Below, piece by piece: positions 1 to 13,559 of a stretch of 64,000 nt of DNA. The position numbers were made by a program, and so were the translations under genes. Source of the stretch: Sapria himalayana (taxonomy: Eukaryota; Streptophyta; Magnoliopsida; Malpighiales; Rafflesiaceae); contig JAREIK010000343.1 of the NCBI GenBank assembly GCA_029783825.1, forward strand, positions 62,001 through 126,000. The letters run 5' to 3'. How positions within the stretch are numbered: position 1 is the first letter of the stretch; each line of letters begins with the position of its first letter. The notes beneath the pieces were generated by a model that made no database searches, was not told the origin of the DNA, and saw only the letters and a program-made list of their open reading frames with translations.

Positions 1-545
1 GTATTCAGTATAATTTTAAATTTTTATTTTAATTACTCATTAGTTTATTTTTATAAAAATATTAATTTCAAAATAAATAATTAGTAATACAGATATAATT
101 TAAATTAGACCAGTATACCCTAAATAATAAATATTAAATCACAATATTATTAATTTATTATAATTTAAAATATTTTTTTAATTAGTTATTTGTTTGTTTT
201 ATATAAATATTAATTACAAAATAAATTATGAGTTAGATAAATATAATTTATATAAATATTTTTCATAAAAAAATACAGATAAACTTTTTAAAAGAATAAA
301 AAAATTCAAAACAAAAAATTATTATATAGTAATATATTTTGCTTTGATTCTGGATCATTTTAGGTTTTGTAATTATATTTTAATTGATATCTATCTTATT
401 AATAATAGATCATAAATTTATTTTTTGATCATTATTAAAATATTTATCAATAAAATTGTTTATATCGAATTTATATGATATATAAATATAATGATTATTA
501 TAACTAATTATTATATTCACTTTTGAAAATAATTTAAAAATTATT

Positions 546-577
546 ATATTTTCAAAGGTTATAACCTTTGAAAATAT
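546..577. repeat. Perfect 32-bp palindrome in satellite monomer
   Basis: The half-site ATATTTTCAAAGGTTA is followed directly by its exact reverse complement, with no spacer. The same core is a perfect 28-bp palindrome at 2493-2520 and a perfect 30-bp one at 6459-6488. It is present with small mismatches in the other monomers. It could form a cruciform or be a binding site for a symmetric protein; neither is shown by sequence alone. Confidence 0.95.
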
Positions 578-2492
578 CAAAAAATAATAAAAATAATTTT
601 ATAGTTATTTTATTTTTTAATTAAAACCTATAAATCACTAAATGCACACACAGTTAAATCACTAAACTCATAAATCCCCTAATGCCTAAATACATAAACC
701 ATTAAACCGCTATAAACTAGCTAATAATTAATAAATATAATTTTTTTTTCAATTTATTATAATTTTAAATATTCATTTTAATTATTTATTAGTTTATTTT
801 TATAGAAATATTTACTACAAAATAAATTATGAGCGCCACAAATATAATTTAAATAATATATATTTAATCAAAAAGTTATATACGCTTATAAAAGAAATAA
901 AAAATTTAAAATAAAAAATTATTATCCAGTAATATATTGTAGTTTTATTTTGAATCAATTTGAGTTTTGTAAATATTTTTTAATTAATCTTTATCTTATT
1001 ATTAATAGTTTATTGATTTAATTTTTGATTATTATTATAATATCTATAAATAAAATTGTTTATATTGAATTTATATGATATATAATTATTAATATTATTA
1101 TAACTAAATATTATATTCACATTTCAAAAAATTTTAAATATTATTATAATTTCAAAGATTATAACCTATAAAAATGAGAAAAAATTACAAAATTTTTTTA
1201 GATATTTTATTGTCTAAAAAAAACCTATAAACCACTAAATACCTTAAAACATAAATCGCTAAAATCCTAAACGACAAAACCTCAAAATACTTAAACCATT
1301 AAACTGGTATGCATTAATAATAAATCATAAATCTCATTTTAATTTTTATTCAGTATAATTTAAATTTTTATTTTAATTATTTATCAGTTTATTTTTATAG
1401 AAATATTAATTACAAAATAAATTATTAGTAAGACATATCTAATTTAACTTAAACCAGCATACCCTAAATAATAAATAATACATCTCAATATTATTTTATT
1501 CATTATAATTTAAAATATTCATTTTAATTAGTTATTTCTTTATTTTTATATAAATATTAATTACAAAATAAATTATGAGTTAGATAAATATAATTTATAT
1601 AAATTATTATAAATCAAAAAAATATACATTAACTTTTTAAAATAAAATAAAATTTCAAGACAAATAATTTTTATTTAGTAATATATTTTACTTTCCTTTT
1701 GAATCATTTTAGGTTTTCATATTATATTTTAAGTAATATGAATCTGATTCATTATAGATTTTTAATTTATTTATTGATAATTATTAGAATATCTATCAAT
1801 AAAATTATTTATATTGAATTTATATTATATATAATTATTATGATTAATATAAATAAATATTGTATTGACTCTTGAAAAAAATTTAAAAATTATTATATTT
1901 TCCAAGGTTATAACCTTAAAAATCTGAGAAAAAATAATAAAAATAAATTTTTTGTTATTTCATTTTTTAAATAAAACCTATAGACCATTAAATGCATAAT
2001 TACTTAAATCAGTAATCTCATAAAGCCCGGAACCCCTAAATACAAAAATCTTTTAACATCTATATACTACTTAATGACTAATAAATCTCATTTTTATGTC
2101 TATTTATTATGATTTTAAATATCCATTTTAATTATTTATAGGTTTATTTTTTACAAAAATTAATTAGAAAATAAATTTCGAGTGAGACATATTATTTAAA
2201 TAATTGATTTTTAATAAAAAAAATATAAGCTTATAAAAAGAAGAAAAATTTTAGAAATTAAATATTATTATTTAGTAATATATTTTGATTTTATTTTTGA
2301 TCATTTTGTGTTATGTAGATAAATGTTAATTAATATTTATATTTTAATAATAGTTTATTAATTTAATTTTTGATCATTATTATAATATTTATTATTAAAA
2401 TTGTTTATATTGAATTTATATGATATATAATTAATAAGATTAATATAATTATACTTGGTATTCACATTTCAAAAAATTTTAAAAATTATTTT

Positions 2493-2520
2493 ATTTTCAA
2501 AGGTTATAACCTTTGAAAAT
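2493..2520. repeat. 28-bp palindrome, second perfect satellite copy
   Basis: Same core as the palindrome at 546-577, one satellite type later, symmetric over 28 bp. Two flanking base pairs that are symmetric in the first copy are lost here. Confidence 0.93.
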
Positions 2521-5500
2521 CAGAAAAAATCTAAAAACAAATTTTTTTATTTTTATTATATAAATAAAACCTATAAGCCACATAATGCCTAAAAACATAA
2601 ATTACTAAACTCATAAACAACAAAACTCCTAAATGATCAAACCAATAAACCGGTATACCATATTTAATAAATTATGAAACTCTTTTTAATTTGTATTCAT
2701 TATAATATTATATATTCATTTTAATTATTTATTAGTTTATTTTTTATATAAATATTTATCACAAAATAAATAATGAGTAAGACAAATATAATTTTAATAA
2801 TTTATTTTTAATCAAAAAAAATAAAAGCTTATAAAAAGAAGTAAAATTTTAAAAACAACAAATTATTATTTAGTAATATTTTTTACTTTGATTTTGAATC
2901 ATTATATATGGGTTTTCCAATTATATTTTAATTAGTATCAATATTATTAATAATAGTTTATTAATTTATTTTTTGATAATTATTATAATATCTATCAATA
3001 AAATTACTTATATTGAATTTAAACGTATTATAATTTTTACGATTATTATAACTAAATATAATATTTACATTTGAAAAAATTTAAAATTATTATATTTCAA
3101 AGGTTATAACATTTGAAAATGATAAAAATCACAAAAATAATTTTTTATTATTTTATTATTTAAATAAAACTTATAAACCACTAAATACCTAAACATTTAA
3201 ATCTATAGACTCCTAAACCCCAGAACCCCCTAAATACTTAAAGCATTAAATTTAAATAACCTAAATAATAAATGATAAATCTCATTTTTATTAGTATTCA
3301 TTATAATTTTAAATATTCATATTATTTATTTTTTAGTTTATTTTTATACAAATATTAAATACAAAATAAATAACGAGACAGATATAATTTAAATAAATTA
3401 TTTTTTATTAAAAAAATATAAGCTCATAAAAATAAACAAAATTTCAAAAATTTAATATTTTATTTAGTAATTTAATTTACATTGATTTTGAATTATTTTG
3501 TGTTCTGCAAATATATTTTAATTAATATCTATCTAATTAATAATAGTTTATTAATTTATTTTTTGATCATTATAATAAAATATATTATAAATTTTTTTAT
3601 ATTGAATTTACAACAAATATAATTATTAAGATTATTATAACTAAGTATTGTATTCATATTTTAGAACTATTAATACTTATTATATTTTCAAAAATTATAA
3701 CCTTTGAAAATCATGAAAATTCATACAAATATTTTTTTTGTTATTTCATTGATTAAATAAAACCTATAAACACCAAAATGCGTAAACATATAAATCAATA
3801 AACTCCTTAACCTCAAAACCACAAAAAACATAAACAATTAAATAGTTATACCCTAAATCATAAATCATAAATCTCATTTTTATTAGTATTCATTATAATT
3901 TTAAATATACATTTTAATTATTTATTAGTTTATTTTATTGAAATATAAATTAAAAAATAATTATTAGTAAGAAAAATATAATTTAAATAATTTATTTTTC
4001 ATAAAAAAATATAAGCTTATAAATGGATACAAAATTTAAACATTTAAAATTAATATTTAGTAAAATATTTCACTATGATTTTAAATCATTTTAGGTTTTG
4101 CAAATATCTTTTAAACAATATTTATCTTATTAATAATTTTTATATTTTTTTATGATCAATATTATAATATATATCAATAAAATAGTTTATATTGAATTTA
4201 TATGATATATAATTATTATGATTATTATAACTTCATATTGTATTCACTTTTCAAAAAAAAATTAAAAAATATTATATTTTCAAAGGTTATAACCTTAAAT
4301 AAGAGAAAAAATGACAAAAATAATTTTTTTTTTATTTTATTTTTTAAATAAAACCTATAATCCATAAATGACTAAATACTAAAATGACTAAACTCCTAAC
4401 CCCCGAAGCCGATTAATACTTAAAATATTAAATTAGTATATTCTAAATAATAAATCATAAATCTAATTTTTATTAGTATTCATTATAATTTTAATATTCA
4501 TTTTAATTATTTATCAGTTTATTTTTTAGAAATATTAATTATAAAATAAATTATTAGTGAGACATATAATTTAAATAATTTTTTTTTATAAAAAAAAATA
4601 TATGGCTATAAAAAGATGCAAAATTTTTTTAAAAAAAATTATTATTTATTAATATATTCTATTTTGATTTTTAATCATTTTAGATTTTACAATTATATTT
4701 TAATTTATATCATTCTTATTAATACTAGTTGATTAATTTATTTATTGATCATTATAATAATATATATTAATAAAATTATTTATATTTAGTTTACATTATA
4801 TATAATTATTGAGATTATTATAACTAAATACTATATTTATATTTAAAAAAATATAAAAATTATTATATTTTCAAAGGTTACAATCTTCAAAAATTAAAAA
4901 AAATCAAAAAATTAAATTTTTTGTTTTTTCAGTCTTTGAATAAAAACTATAAATCACTAAAGGTCTAAACACTTAAATCACTAAACTTCTAAACCACAAA
5001 ATACCTAAATACTTAATTTATAAATCCGGTATATCCTAATATAATAAATAATAAATATCAATTTTATTTGCATTTATTATAATTTTAATATTCATTTTAA
5101 TTTTTATTAGTTTATTATTATATTTTTATAATTTACAAATAAATTATGAGTATGACAAATATAATTTAAATAATAATTTTTAATAACAAAAATATAAACT
5201 TATAAAAAAAGCAAAATATTAAAAAATTATTATTTAGTAATATATTTTACTTTGATTTTGAATAAATTTAGATTTTGCAAATATATTTTAAATAATATCT
5301 ATCTTATTAATAATAGTTCATTAATTTATTTTTTGATCATTATTATAATATCTTACAATGTAATTATTTATATTAAATTAAATGACTTATAATTATTAAG
5401 ATTATTATAATAAATATTATATTTACATTTGAAAAAAATTTAGAAATTATTATATTTTCAAAGGTTATAAACTTCAAATATTAGAAAAAATAATAAAAAT

Positions 5501-6458
5501 AATTTTTTTGTTATATCATTGTTTAAATAAAACTTATAATCCACTAAATGCCCAAACACTTCAATCTCTAAACTCCTAAACACAAAAGCCCCTAAATACT
5601 TAAACATTTAAACTCGAAAACCTTAAATATAATTTAAATAATTTTTAAAATTATTAATTATAAAATAGGTTTTGTAATTATATTTTAATTTATATCTATC
5701 ATATTAATAATAGCATATTATTTTTTATTTTTTGATAATTGATACCATATCTATAAATAAAATTGTTTAGATTTAGTTTATATTATATATAATTATAATG
5801 ATTATTATTACTAAATATTGTATTCACATTTTTAAAAATTTTAAAATTATTATATTTTCAAAGGTTATAAACTTTGAAAATGTGAGAAAATATCAAAAAT
5901 AATTTTTTTGTTATTTCATTGTTTAAATACAACCTATAAACCACTAAATGCCTAAACACTTAAATCAAAAACTACTAAATATCGAAAATCCTAAATAGAA
6001 AATCCTTTTAAATTGTATACCCTAAATAATAAATAATAAATCATAAATATCAATATTATTTTTTTCATTATAATTTAAAATATTCATTTTAATTATTTAT
6101 TTATTTATTTTTATATAAATATTAATTACAAAATAAATTATGAGTTAGACAAATATAATTTATATAAATTATTTTTCATCAAAAAATATAGATAATCTTA
6201 TAAAAATAAGAACAAATTTAAAAAGAAAAATATATTATATAGTAATATATTTTACTTTCCTTCTGAATCATTTAAAGTTTTTTAATTATATTTTAATTGA
6301 TATCTATCTTATTAATAATATATTATAAATTTATTTTTGATCATTATTATAATATTTATCAATAATATTATTTATATTGAATTTATATGATAAATAAATA
6401 TAATGATTTTTATAAATAAATATTCAATTAACTTTTGAAAAAAATTTAAAAATAATTA

Positions 6459-6488
6459 TATTTTCAAAGGTTATAACCTTTGAAAATA
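6459..6488. repeat. 30-bp palindrome, third perfect satellite copy
   Basis: Same core, TTTTCAAAGGTT followed by its reverse complement, symmetric over 30 bp. The monomer carrying it belongs to the same subtype as the one at 546-577; both have GAGTTAGA(T/C)AAATATAATT upstream. Confidence 0.93.
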
Positions 6489-7950
6489 ACAAAAAATAAT
6501 AAAAATAATTTTTTGTTATTTTATTTTTTAAATAAAACCTATAAACCACTAAATGCATATTAGTTAAATCAGTAAACTTCTAAACCCCGTAATAACTAAA
6601 TACATAAACCATTAAACTGCTATATACTACTTAATAATTAGTAAATATAATTTTTATTTCTATTTATTATAATTTTAAATATTCATTTTAATTATTTATT
6701 AGTTTATTTATATAGAAATATTTATTACAAAATAAATTATGAGTGCGACAAATATAATATAAATAATTAATTTTTAAACAAAAAATATATATACGCTAAT
6801 AAAAGAAGTAAAAATTTAGAATTAAAAATTATTATCCGGTATTATATTTTACTTTAATTTTGAATCAATTTGGGTGTTGTAAATATTTTTTAATTAATTT
6901 CTATCTTATTATTAATAGTTTATTAATTTAATTTTTGATCATTATTTTAATATCTATCAATAAAATTGTTTATATTGAATTTATATGATATATAATTATT
7001 AAGATTAATATAATTATACATGATATTCACATTTCAAAAAATTTTAAAATTTAATTTATTTGCAAAGGTTATAAATTTTGAAAATCAGAAAAAAAAAATT
7101 TTATTTTTATTATATAAATAAAACCTATAAACCACTTAATGCCTAAAATCATAAATTCCTAAACTCCTAAATGACAAAACTCCTAAATGACAAAACCTCT
7201 AAATACATAAACCATTAAACCGGTATACCATATATAATAATTTATAAATATCATTTTAATTTGTATTAATTATAATTTTAAATATTCAGTTTAATTATTT
7301 ATTAGATTATTTTTATAAAAATATTAATTACAAAATAAATAATGAGCGAGACAGATATAATTTTAATAATTTATTTTTAATCAAAAATAATATATAAGAT
7401 ATAAAAAGAAGTTAAAAATTAAAAACAAATATTTATTATTTAGTAATATATTTTACTTTGATTTTGAATCATTATAGGTTTTATAATTATATTTTAATTG
7501 CTATCAATCTTATTAATAATAGTTTATTAATTTATTTTTTGATCATTATTATAATATATATCAATAAAATTACTTATATTGAATTTTATTTACTTATAAT
7601 TATTAAGATTATTATAGCTAAATATTATATTTATATTTGAAAAAAATTTAAAAATTATTATATTTTCAAAGGTTATAACCTTCAAAAATGATAAAAAATC
7701 ACAAAAATAATTTTTTGTGATTTTATTATTTAAATAAAACTTATAAACCACTAAATGCCTAAACATTTAAATCTCTAGACTCGTAAACCCCAAAATCTCT
7801 AAATAGTTAAATCATTAAACATATATAACCTAGATAATAAATAATAAACCTCATTTTTATTTGTATTCATTATAATTTTAGAATATTCATTTTAATTATT
7901 TTTTAGTTTATTTTTATAAGAATATTAATTACAAAATAAATAATGAGTGA

Positions 7951-9165
7951 GACTATGGTGGATGATGTGAATATATTCAGTAGGCTCCTTACCAAGACTA
8001 AGGTGGAGAATTACAACCTTGACTGTATCACTCACGTTATCTCGGGAGAAGAAGGACTAAAGCTATGTAGGACTCTCACATTAGAAAAGGTGTGGGAGGT
8101 GCTGTTTACTATAAAGTCATATAACATTCAAGGGACGGATTACTTATCCTCATTCTTCTATAAGTCATGATGGGACATAGTTAAATGCGATGTGTAGGAT
8201 GATTGAGTTAGCTTCTTCAAGAAAGATTAGCTGCCGAAATCCTTCTACAACATCATGATCTCTATATTCCGCAAGGAGAACCAAGCAATTTGGAAGGACT
8301 GGAGACCGCTCAGACTTTGCGATGTGTCGTATAAGATTAATTCCAAGATGCTAGACACGTGGATTAAGACAATTCTCCATAAGTGCATATCGGAGAATTA
8401 GGTTTGCTTTGTGCTGGGGAGGAATATATTTAATAATATTCTTCTGGCATAGGAAATGACTCGCCTGATTTTCAATGAAAACAAGAGGTCAACCTGATCA
8501 TTAAGCACAATATGGTAAAAGCATATGATAAGGCCAGGGCGGACTGGTCTTAACTGGGTAGGTATTCACCCAGTTTAGATTCCTCGTGGAGTGGAACAAC
8601 ATGATCGACATGTGCATCTCCCATAATTGGTTCTCAATTATGATTAATGGGAAGACATTAAGTTTCTTTTTGTCCACTTTGAAGGCTACGGTAGGGTGAT
8701 CCACTTTCACCAACCCTATTCTTCCTAATGGTAGAGTACCTCTTGAGGCACCTTAATGAGCTCAACGAGAAGTACTCGGGAGTCAATTACCTATTGGGTA
8801 GTAATGTATCAGTCAGCCACTAAGCTTATGTGGACGACACCATTATCTTCACTAATGGCTCTTGAGCAGCGCCATTAGGAAGGCAGGAGAGATGCAGCAT
8901 AGAACAAGCAGATTTCAGGCCAGACCATTAACTTTTTGATGGACAGTTTTTACTATAAGAAAAAAAATCAAAGTGTAACTTCCTCATCACGTACTTGGGC
9001 ATTTTCCTTTTCAAGGGGCACAACAAGAGTGTATATTATGATAAATTCTTGACGAAATTCTATTCTCGAATAAAGAGTTAGCTGAACAAGTTGCTTTCGA
9101 ATGGAAAAAATATATTATTGATCAGGCACGTTCTCGACTCACTCCCCCATAACCTTACAAGGGAT
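7951..9165 (+). pseudogene. LINE (non-LTR) reverse transcriptase fragment
   Basis: Plant L1-type LINE reverse transcriptase, decayed by stops and frameshifts. Reading the three forward frames in order shows family landmarks. A WDI..DV stretch is followed by WRPLRLCDVSYKINSKMLDT near 8300-8360, GRNIFNNILLA near 8418-8450, and KAYDKAR near 8519. NWFSIMINGK comes near 8628, the NPILPNG region (family RQGDPLSP neighbourhood) near 8712, and YVDDTIIFTNG near 8828 as the catalytic (Y/F)xDD box. KLLSNGKNILLIRHVLDSLP of the thumb/connection region lies near 9090. The N-terminal endonuclease, the RNase H/zinc region and a poly-A tail are absent, so only the middle of ORF2 is here. It sits inside one satellite monomer. 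Base composition is clearly less AT-rich than its surroundings. Confidence 0.9.
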
Positions 9166-9950
9166 TGAGTCGAATATAATTTCATATTTTTTTCATCATC
9201 AATAAATTATATAACCTTATAAAAAGAAAAAAAAAATAAAAGTCAAAATTTTATTTAGAAATATGTTTTATTTAGATTTTGAATTATTTTAGGTATTATA
9301 AATATATTTTAATAAATATTTATTTTATTTATAATTATTTATTAATTTTTTTTTTCATTGTTATAATACCAATCAAGAAATAAACTTATATTAAATTAAC
9401 ATGATATATTATTCTTATGATTGTTACAACTAAAATATTTAGTAAAAATATAGAATTTAGATTGGAAAAAAATTTAATTATTTTATTTCAAAAGTAAATA
9501 AAAAAAATGTAACAATTATTTAATTTAAATAATTTATTTTAAACTAAAATAAAATAAGAAAATATAACAATTATTTTAATTCAAAAGTAACCTTTGAAAT
9601 TATTTTATTCAAAATTATTTATAGGTTTATTTTTATATAAATATTAATTACAAAATATATTATAAGTGACCCAAATATAATTTGAAAAAATTTGATTATG
9701 ATCAAGAAACTATATAATCTTATAAAAAATTATAGAAATTTAAATACTTAAAAGTATTATCTAGCAATATGTTTTCCTAAGATTTTCGATAATTTTATAA
9801 ATATATTTTAATAAATACTTTTGTTATTTACAAGAGTTTAATAATATATTTTACTGTCTTTATTATAATATCATTCAAGAAACTAGTTTATATTGAATTA
9901 GCATGATATATTATTCCTAAAATTATTATAAGCAAACATAGAGAAGTGAG
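9166..9950. repeat. Diverged continuation of the 597-bp satellite
   Basis: Directly after the LINE fragment the monomer resumes: GAGTCGAATATAATTT, then CATCAATAAATTATATAACCTTATAAAAAG, aligning with GAGTGAGACAAATATAATTT and ATCAAAAAAATATAAGCTTATAAAAAG upstream. A second, more degraded copy starts near 9605 (GGTTTATTTTTATATAAATA). The match fades out by about 9950, where general AT-rich DNA begins. Divergence increases toward this edge. Confidence 0.8.
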
Positions 9951-12900
9951 AGAATGTAACATTAATAATAATAAGTTAAACATCACTATGCCAACATTGA
10001 AAATCCATTTGAGATTTCTAACTTTTTATGCTATAAAATAAGATTTCTCTCCGTGAAATATATCATAATCTCAATTTTATTTTAGCTTGATAATTTTTTA
10101 TTATATTATTTAGTTTAACATGTTAGGATTATATTTTTTATTTTCTATTTATTATCGTGGGTTTTATTTTTATAATATAACATAACATTTAAACTCAATG
10201 CCAAATTAATAAATGCATTAATAAAATATTGGGAACAAAGGAACGTGATACAAAATTATAGCATTAATAAATGCTTTAACATGGCATTCAATAAATGTTT
10301 GATGAACTACAATTTTAACAAAAGAAAAAATAGTTTTTTTTTTATTTAGAACACGAAATGAAAAAATATTAATAAACTAATTCCTCATTACACCAATACT
10401 TTTATCACAAAAAAAATAAATAAAAACTATAAAATAAAATAATAAAAAAAAACTCATCTTGTTGCCGCAGCCGTTTCAGCAACCATTTCATTTTTAAGTA
10501 GATAATTTTAACAAAATAACTAAATTTTGTGATGAAAAGACTTTTTTTTCAAAAACATGCTCGTTGCACAAATCCTAGTTAGTCAAGCAGAGTGATCTCG
10601 CATATCAACATTAAAATCAAACATACGCACTTACTTTTAACTAAAAGATTGTGTTTACTCTTTTTAGAAATAATCATCATTATCATTGTGAAAATATTTT
10701 CTTAATATTTTCATAGTATATTGTATAAATAATAATTCTACAAATAATTTAACCATTTATCAAACTTCTAGTCTTTCATATATATCCAACTCGTGATTAT
10801 TTAAATTCATCATTTTTATTCAAATTTTAATCTACTTTTTAAAAATTCACCTTGATTTTTTCAATCATTTATTTATTTGAGTCATATATAACTTTTTTTT
10901 GAATGCATAAATCGATACGATACTCTATTTTTTTTACATAAATAATTCCTAAAAATATCTTATTTATTTTATTTTTAATTGTATCCTCACGGATTTTATC
11001 AAATATCCATCTTGATATGTATTTCTTTATTATTTAATTTATTTTTCTTATTATTTCTTTACTTTATGCTTGGGAGCACCTTATGAGCATTTTGCTACAA
11101 TCATCTTATGATTGAGAACACCCCACGAATAGGTCCCAATCCAAGTAGCCTAGCATTTGTAAGTAACTCTTATTTGTATGTTTTATCTTTTTGATTATAA
11201 AATTATTATTATTATTATTTTGTATTATGCACATTATGATTATGTGCATATTAGACATACTCCACATGCATTTGTCATGACAAAAAAAAACTAAAAATTA
11301 ATATGCTGAGCTTTGAAGACTTGTGAGAAACTTTATAATGTTTGATAAAAATTCTAGAAAGCTCTAAAGGCTTCAACCCATCTTCTCATTCTAAAATATT
11401 TTATGAATTTCTAATGTAGTATAATTATGACATGTGACATAATTTGAATCATTGATAAATAAGAGCTTGTGTGTATAATATTGTGAATTTAACTTTTATT
11501 AATTTGTAACACACTCGTGATGCACAGTAGACAAGGGGGGAGGAGGATGTACCTAGCACACAAAGCTCTCACTTTAGCATATAATATATGAAAAATTAAT
11601 ATCTTAATAATATTATTCTCAAAAATCAAAAAGACTACGTCTAATAAGCTTCTCACTCAATATCAACAATCCCTAGAAAATAATATTTATTATTGTACAA
11701 AGACCTAACTTGCGATACATACAAATTACATAATAACTTCTTGGATTATAAGTCATCTCAAATTTATTCTTGTCCAGACATTTTTAATTTTTGAATTCTT
11801 ATGAAATTCAGTATGTTATTATTTATATAATCACAAATAAATCCTAGTGTGGGCCGACTATTATTTTCATAGAATAGGCCAAGTAAATCCTAAATGCACT
11901 ATGTCTGTGCACATTAGCATGCACTTTGCACCACATCCACGCAAAAAAAATGCTAAATTGTGTGCAATAGATTGTTGGTGCAATGTGCAACACCAATCCA
12001 TTGTTGGTATCAAAATTTGTGTGTAGGAGCAAGTTACATTTGTGAAAACGAGGGAGCATCTATATGGTAACATTATGCATATTGCATACATAAAAAATTT
12101 TCTAGCAATAGACATATTATACAAATAAATGATATATCAAAAAAAGTTATGCCAATTATTATCATAAAAAAAATTCTAATGGCAACTTCTTATTTGCTAT
12201 TTATCATAACCATATATTAGTTCTCACATAATTACTTCATTGTGATGCTGATAATAGATCATATAAAATTTCTCTAAGTAACAAATATTTCACATCCACC
12301 AAATAATATAGTTCTAGTGACTAATATTATTATTTTAGATACCGAGTCACAAATTAATCAACTAGTAATCATATCATAGATAATTTTTATTTGTTCAATA
12401 TTTTTTATTTTTTTCCTTGATATGATAATAGTAAATATCAAACTATCAAAAATTATTTAATATTACAACATTAAACTTAATATTTTGTTTCTTTCATGTA
12501 TTTGTTTTATCCCACATTAAGTTGACAATCTTTTTCATAAATTATCTTTAAATTTAACTCTGACTCTGACTAGAGGTGACAGACAAGTCAGTTCAAGTCA
12601 TAGAGCCTATTTTTGTGTGCTTAACAAGGGCATCGTGAGTGGTCAAGATGACTATGAGGTATTCATGCATGGATTGATGACCCACTGGATAAATTGGTGG
12701 CCCCATTGCTATCAGATGGCAATCTAGGTTTGTACGAGAAAAAACTAGGTGCTTTCAGGCTAGCCTTTGATCACATGTCATACTCGAGTCCGAGTTCATA
12801 GTTTGCATTACGCAATGCACAACTAGAGCAAGACTCAAATGTCATAATAATAATATATTAAAATATATATCTGATATCTATCATACTTATTGTACTAATA

Positions 12901-13555
12901 ATAATAATATATTACTCAAATTATAATTTAGACATGTAGTGTTGGCACTCCCTTTTTATAATTTTTCTGAAATATTTTTGTAAGGATATAATTTTAACCA
13001 AAAATTATTATATCAACCAATTTTTTATTCTATATGTTCTTATTGTGTCCTCTCAAAAACTATATCCCAAAATGAAATTATTTATTTTCCCAATCAGAAT
13101 TTTTGAAAATACATATTTTGTTCATTATCTCTCTACATTTTGTATCAGAATAACACTTAAGATGACTAAGTATATCTTTTTAATTACTCCAATATTCAAA
13201 AAAGATTAAAATATTATTCATCTAAATCTGATAGAGCATTAAAGAGTAATAATATCACTTTTTTGAGTAAGATTGATATACTTATAGGAATCTATTACTT
13301 TTCTTTGCATTTCTATAATATCCTATAAATTAAGAAAGATATTTTCTCATTAACTATTTCTAAACTTATTAATTTGCATTATGATAAGACTCATATCATT
13401 ATCATGCACACTAATAAATATACAACAAATAACTCTAGAAAGATCAAGATTACCTTGCAATGTAAATATGTGATTCTCCCATTAGTCCAAATAATCTGGT
13501 AGCTCTTAAGTCTATTTTACTCTCAACTCAAGATGATCCAAGATTAAAAAGACTT
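9951..13555. other. AT-rich non-coding DNA, nothing assigned
   Basis: No reading frame with recognisable protein similarity on either strand. There is a short (ATT)n run near 11190-11220. A slightly more mixed stretch at 11840-12060 contains TTGGTGCAATGTGCAACACCAA, a weak hairpin-like motif. Another mixed-composition island lies at 12560-12830. The two overlapping minus-strand ORFs at 11844-12124 have no recognisable domain and I do not call them genes. Confidence 0.6.
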
Positions 13556-13559
13556 GATA

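Larger units (their letters stand above)
1..7950. repeat. AT-rich satellite array, monomer about 597 bp
   Basis: The same landmark block recurs along the stretch. Copies of the motif TTTTCAAAGGTTATAACC or a variant sit near 553, 1151, 1901, 2497, 3095, 3687, 4279, 4870, 5458, 5858, 6463, 7061 and 7665. Most spacings are 588-605 bp; one is about 750 (internal partial duplication near 1333-1480) and one about 400 (deleted unit). Each monomer then carries a cytosine-bearing block of CCTAAA-like words (for example CACTAAATGCCTAAACAC), an ATTCATTTTAATTATTTATTAG block, and GACAAATATAATTTAAATAA. Copies differ by many substitutions, so this is an old array. No reading frame is conserved; the short ORF at 7458-7640 is only a stop-free stretch in one copy. 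The left end is outside the window. Confidence 0.93.

Noticed and set aside
1..7950. Regularly spaced palindromes, considered as a CRISPR array
   Set aside because: Spacing is about 597 bp with related, not unique, intervening DNA, no cas genes, and the setting is a plant genome; it is a satellite.
11867..12124. 85-codon minus-strand ORF with hydrophobic and cysteine-rich content
   Set aside because: No family resemblance, overlapped by another frame of similar length, no supporting signals.
12585..12660. GTTCAAGTCATAGAGCC, considered as a B box of another SINE or a tRNA gene
   Set aside because: No A box at proper distance, no poly-A end, no target duplication.
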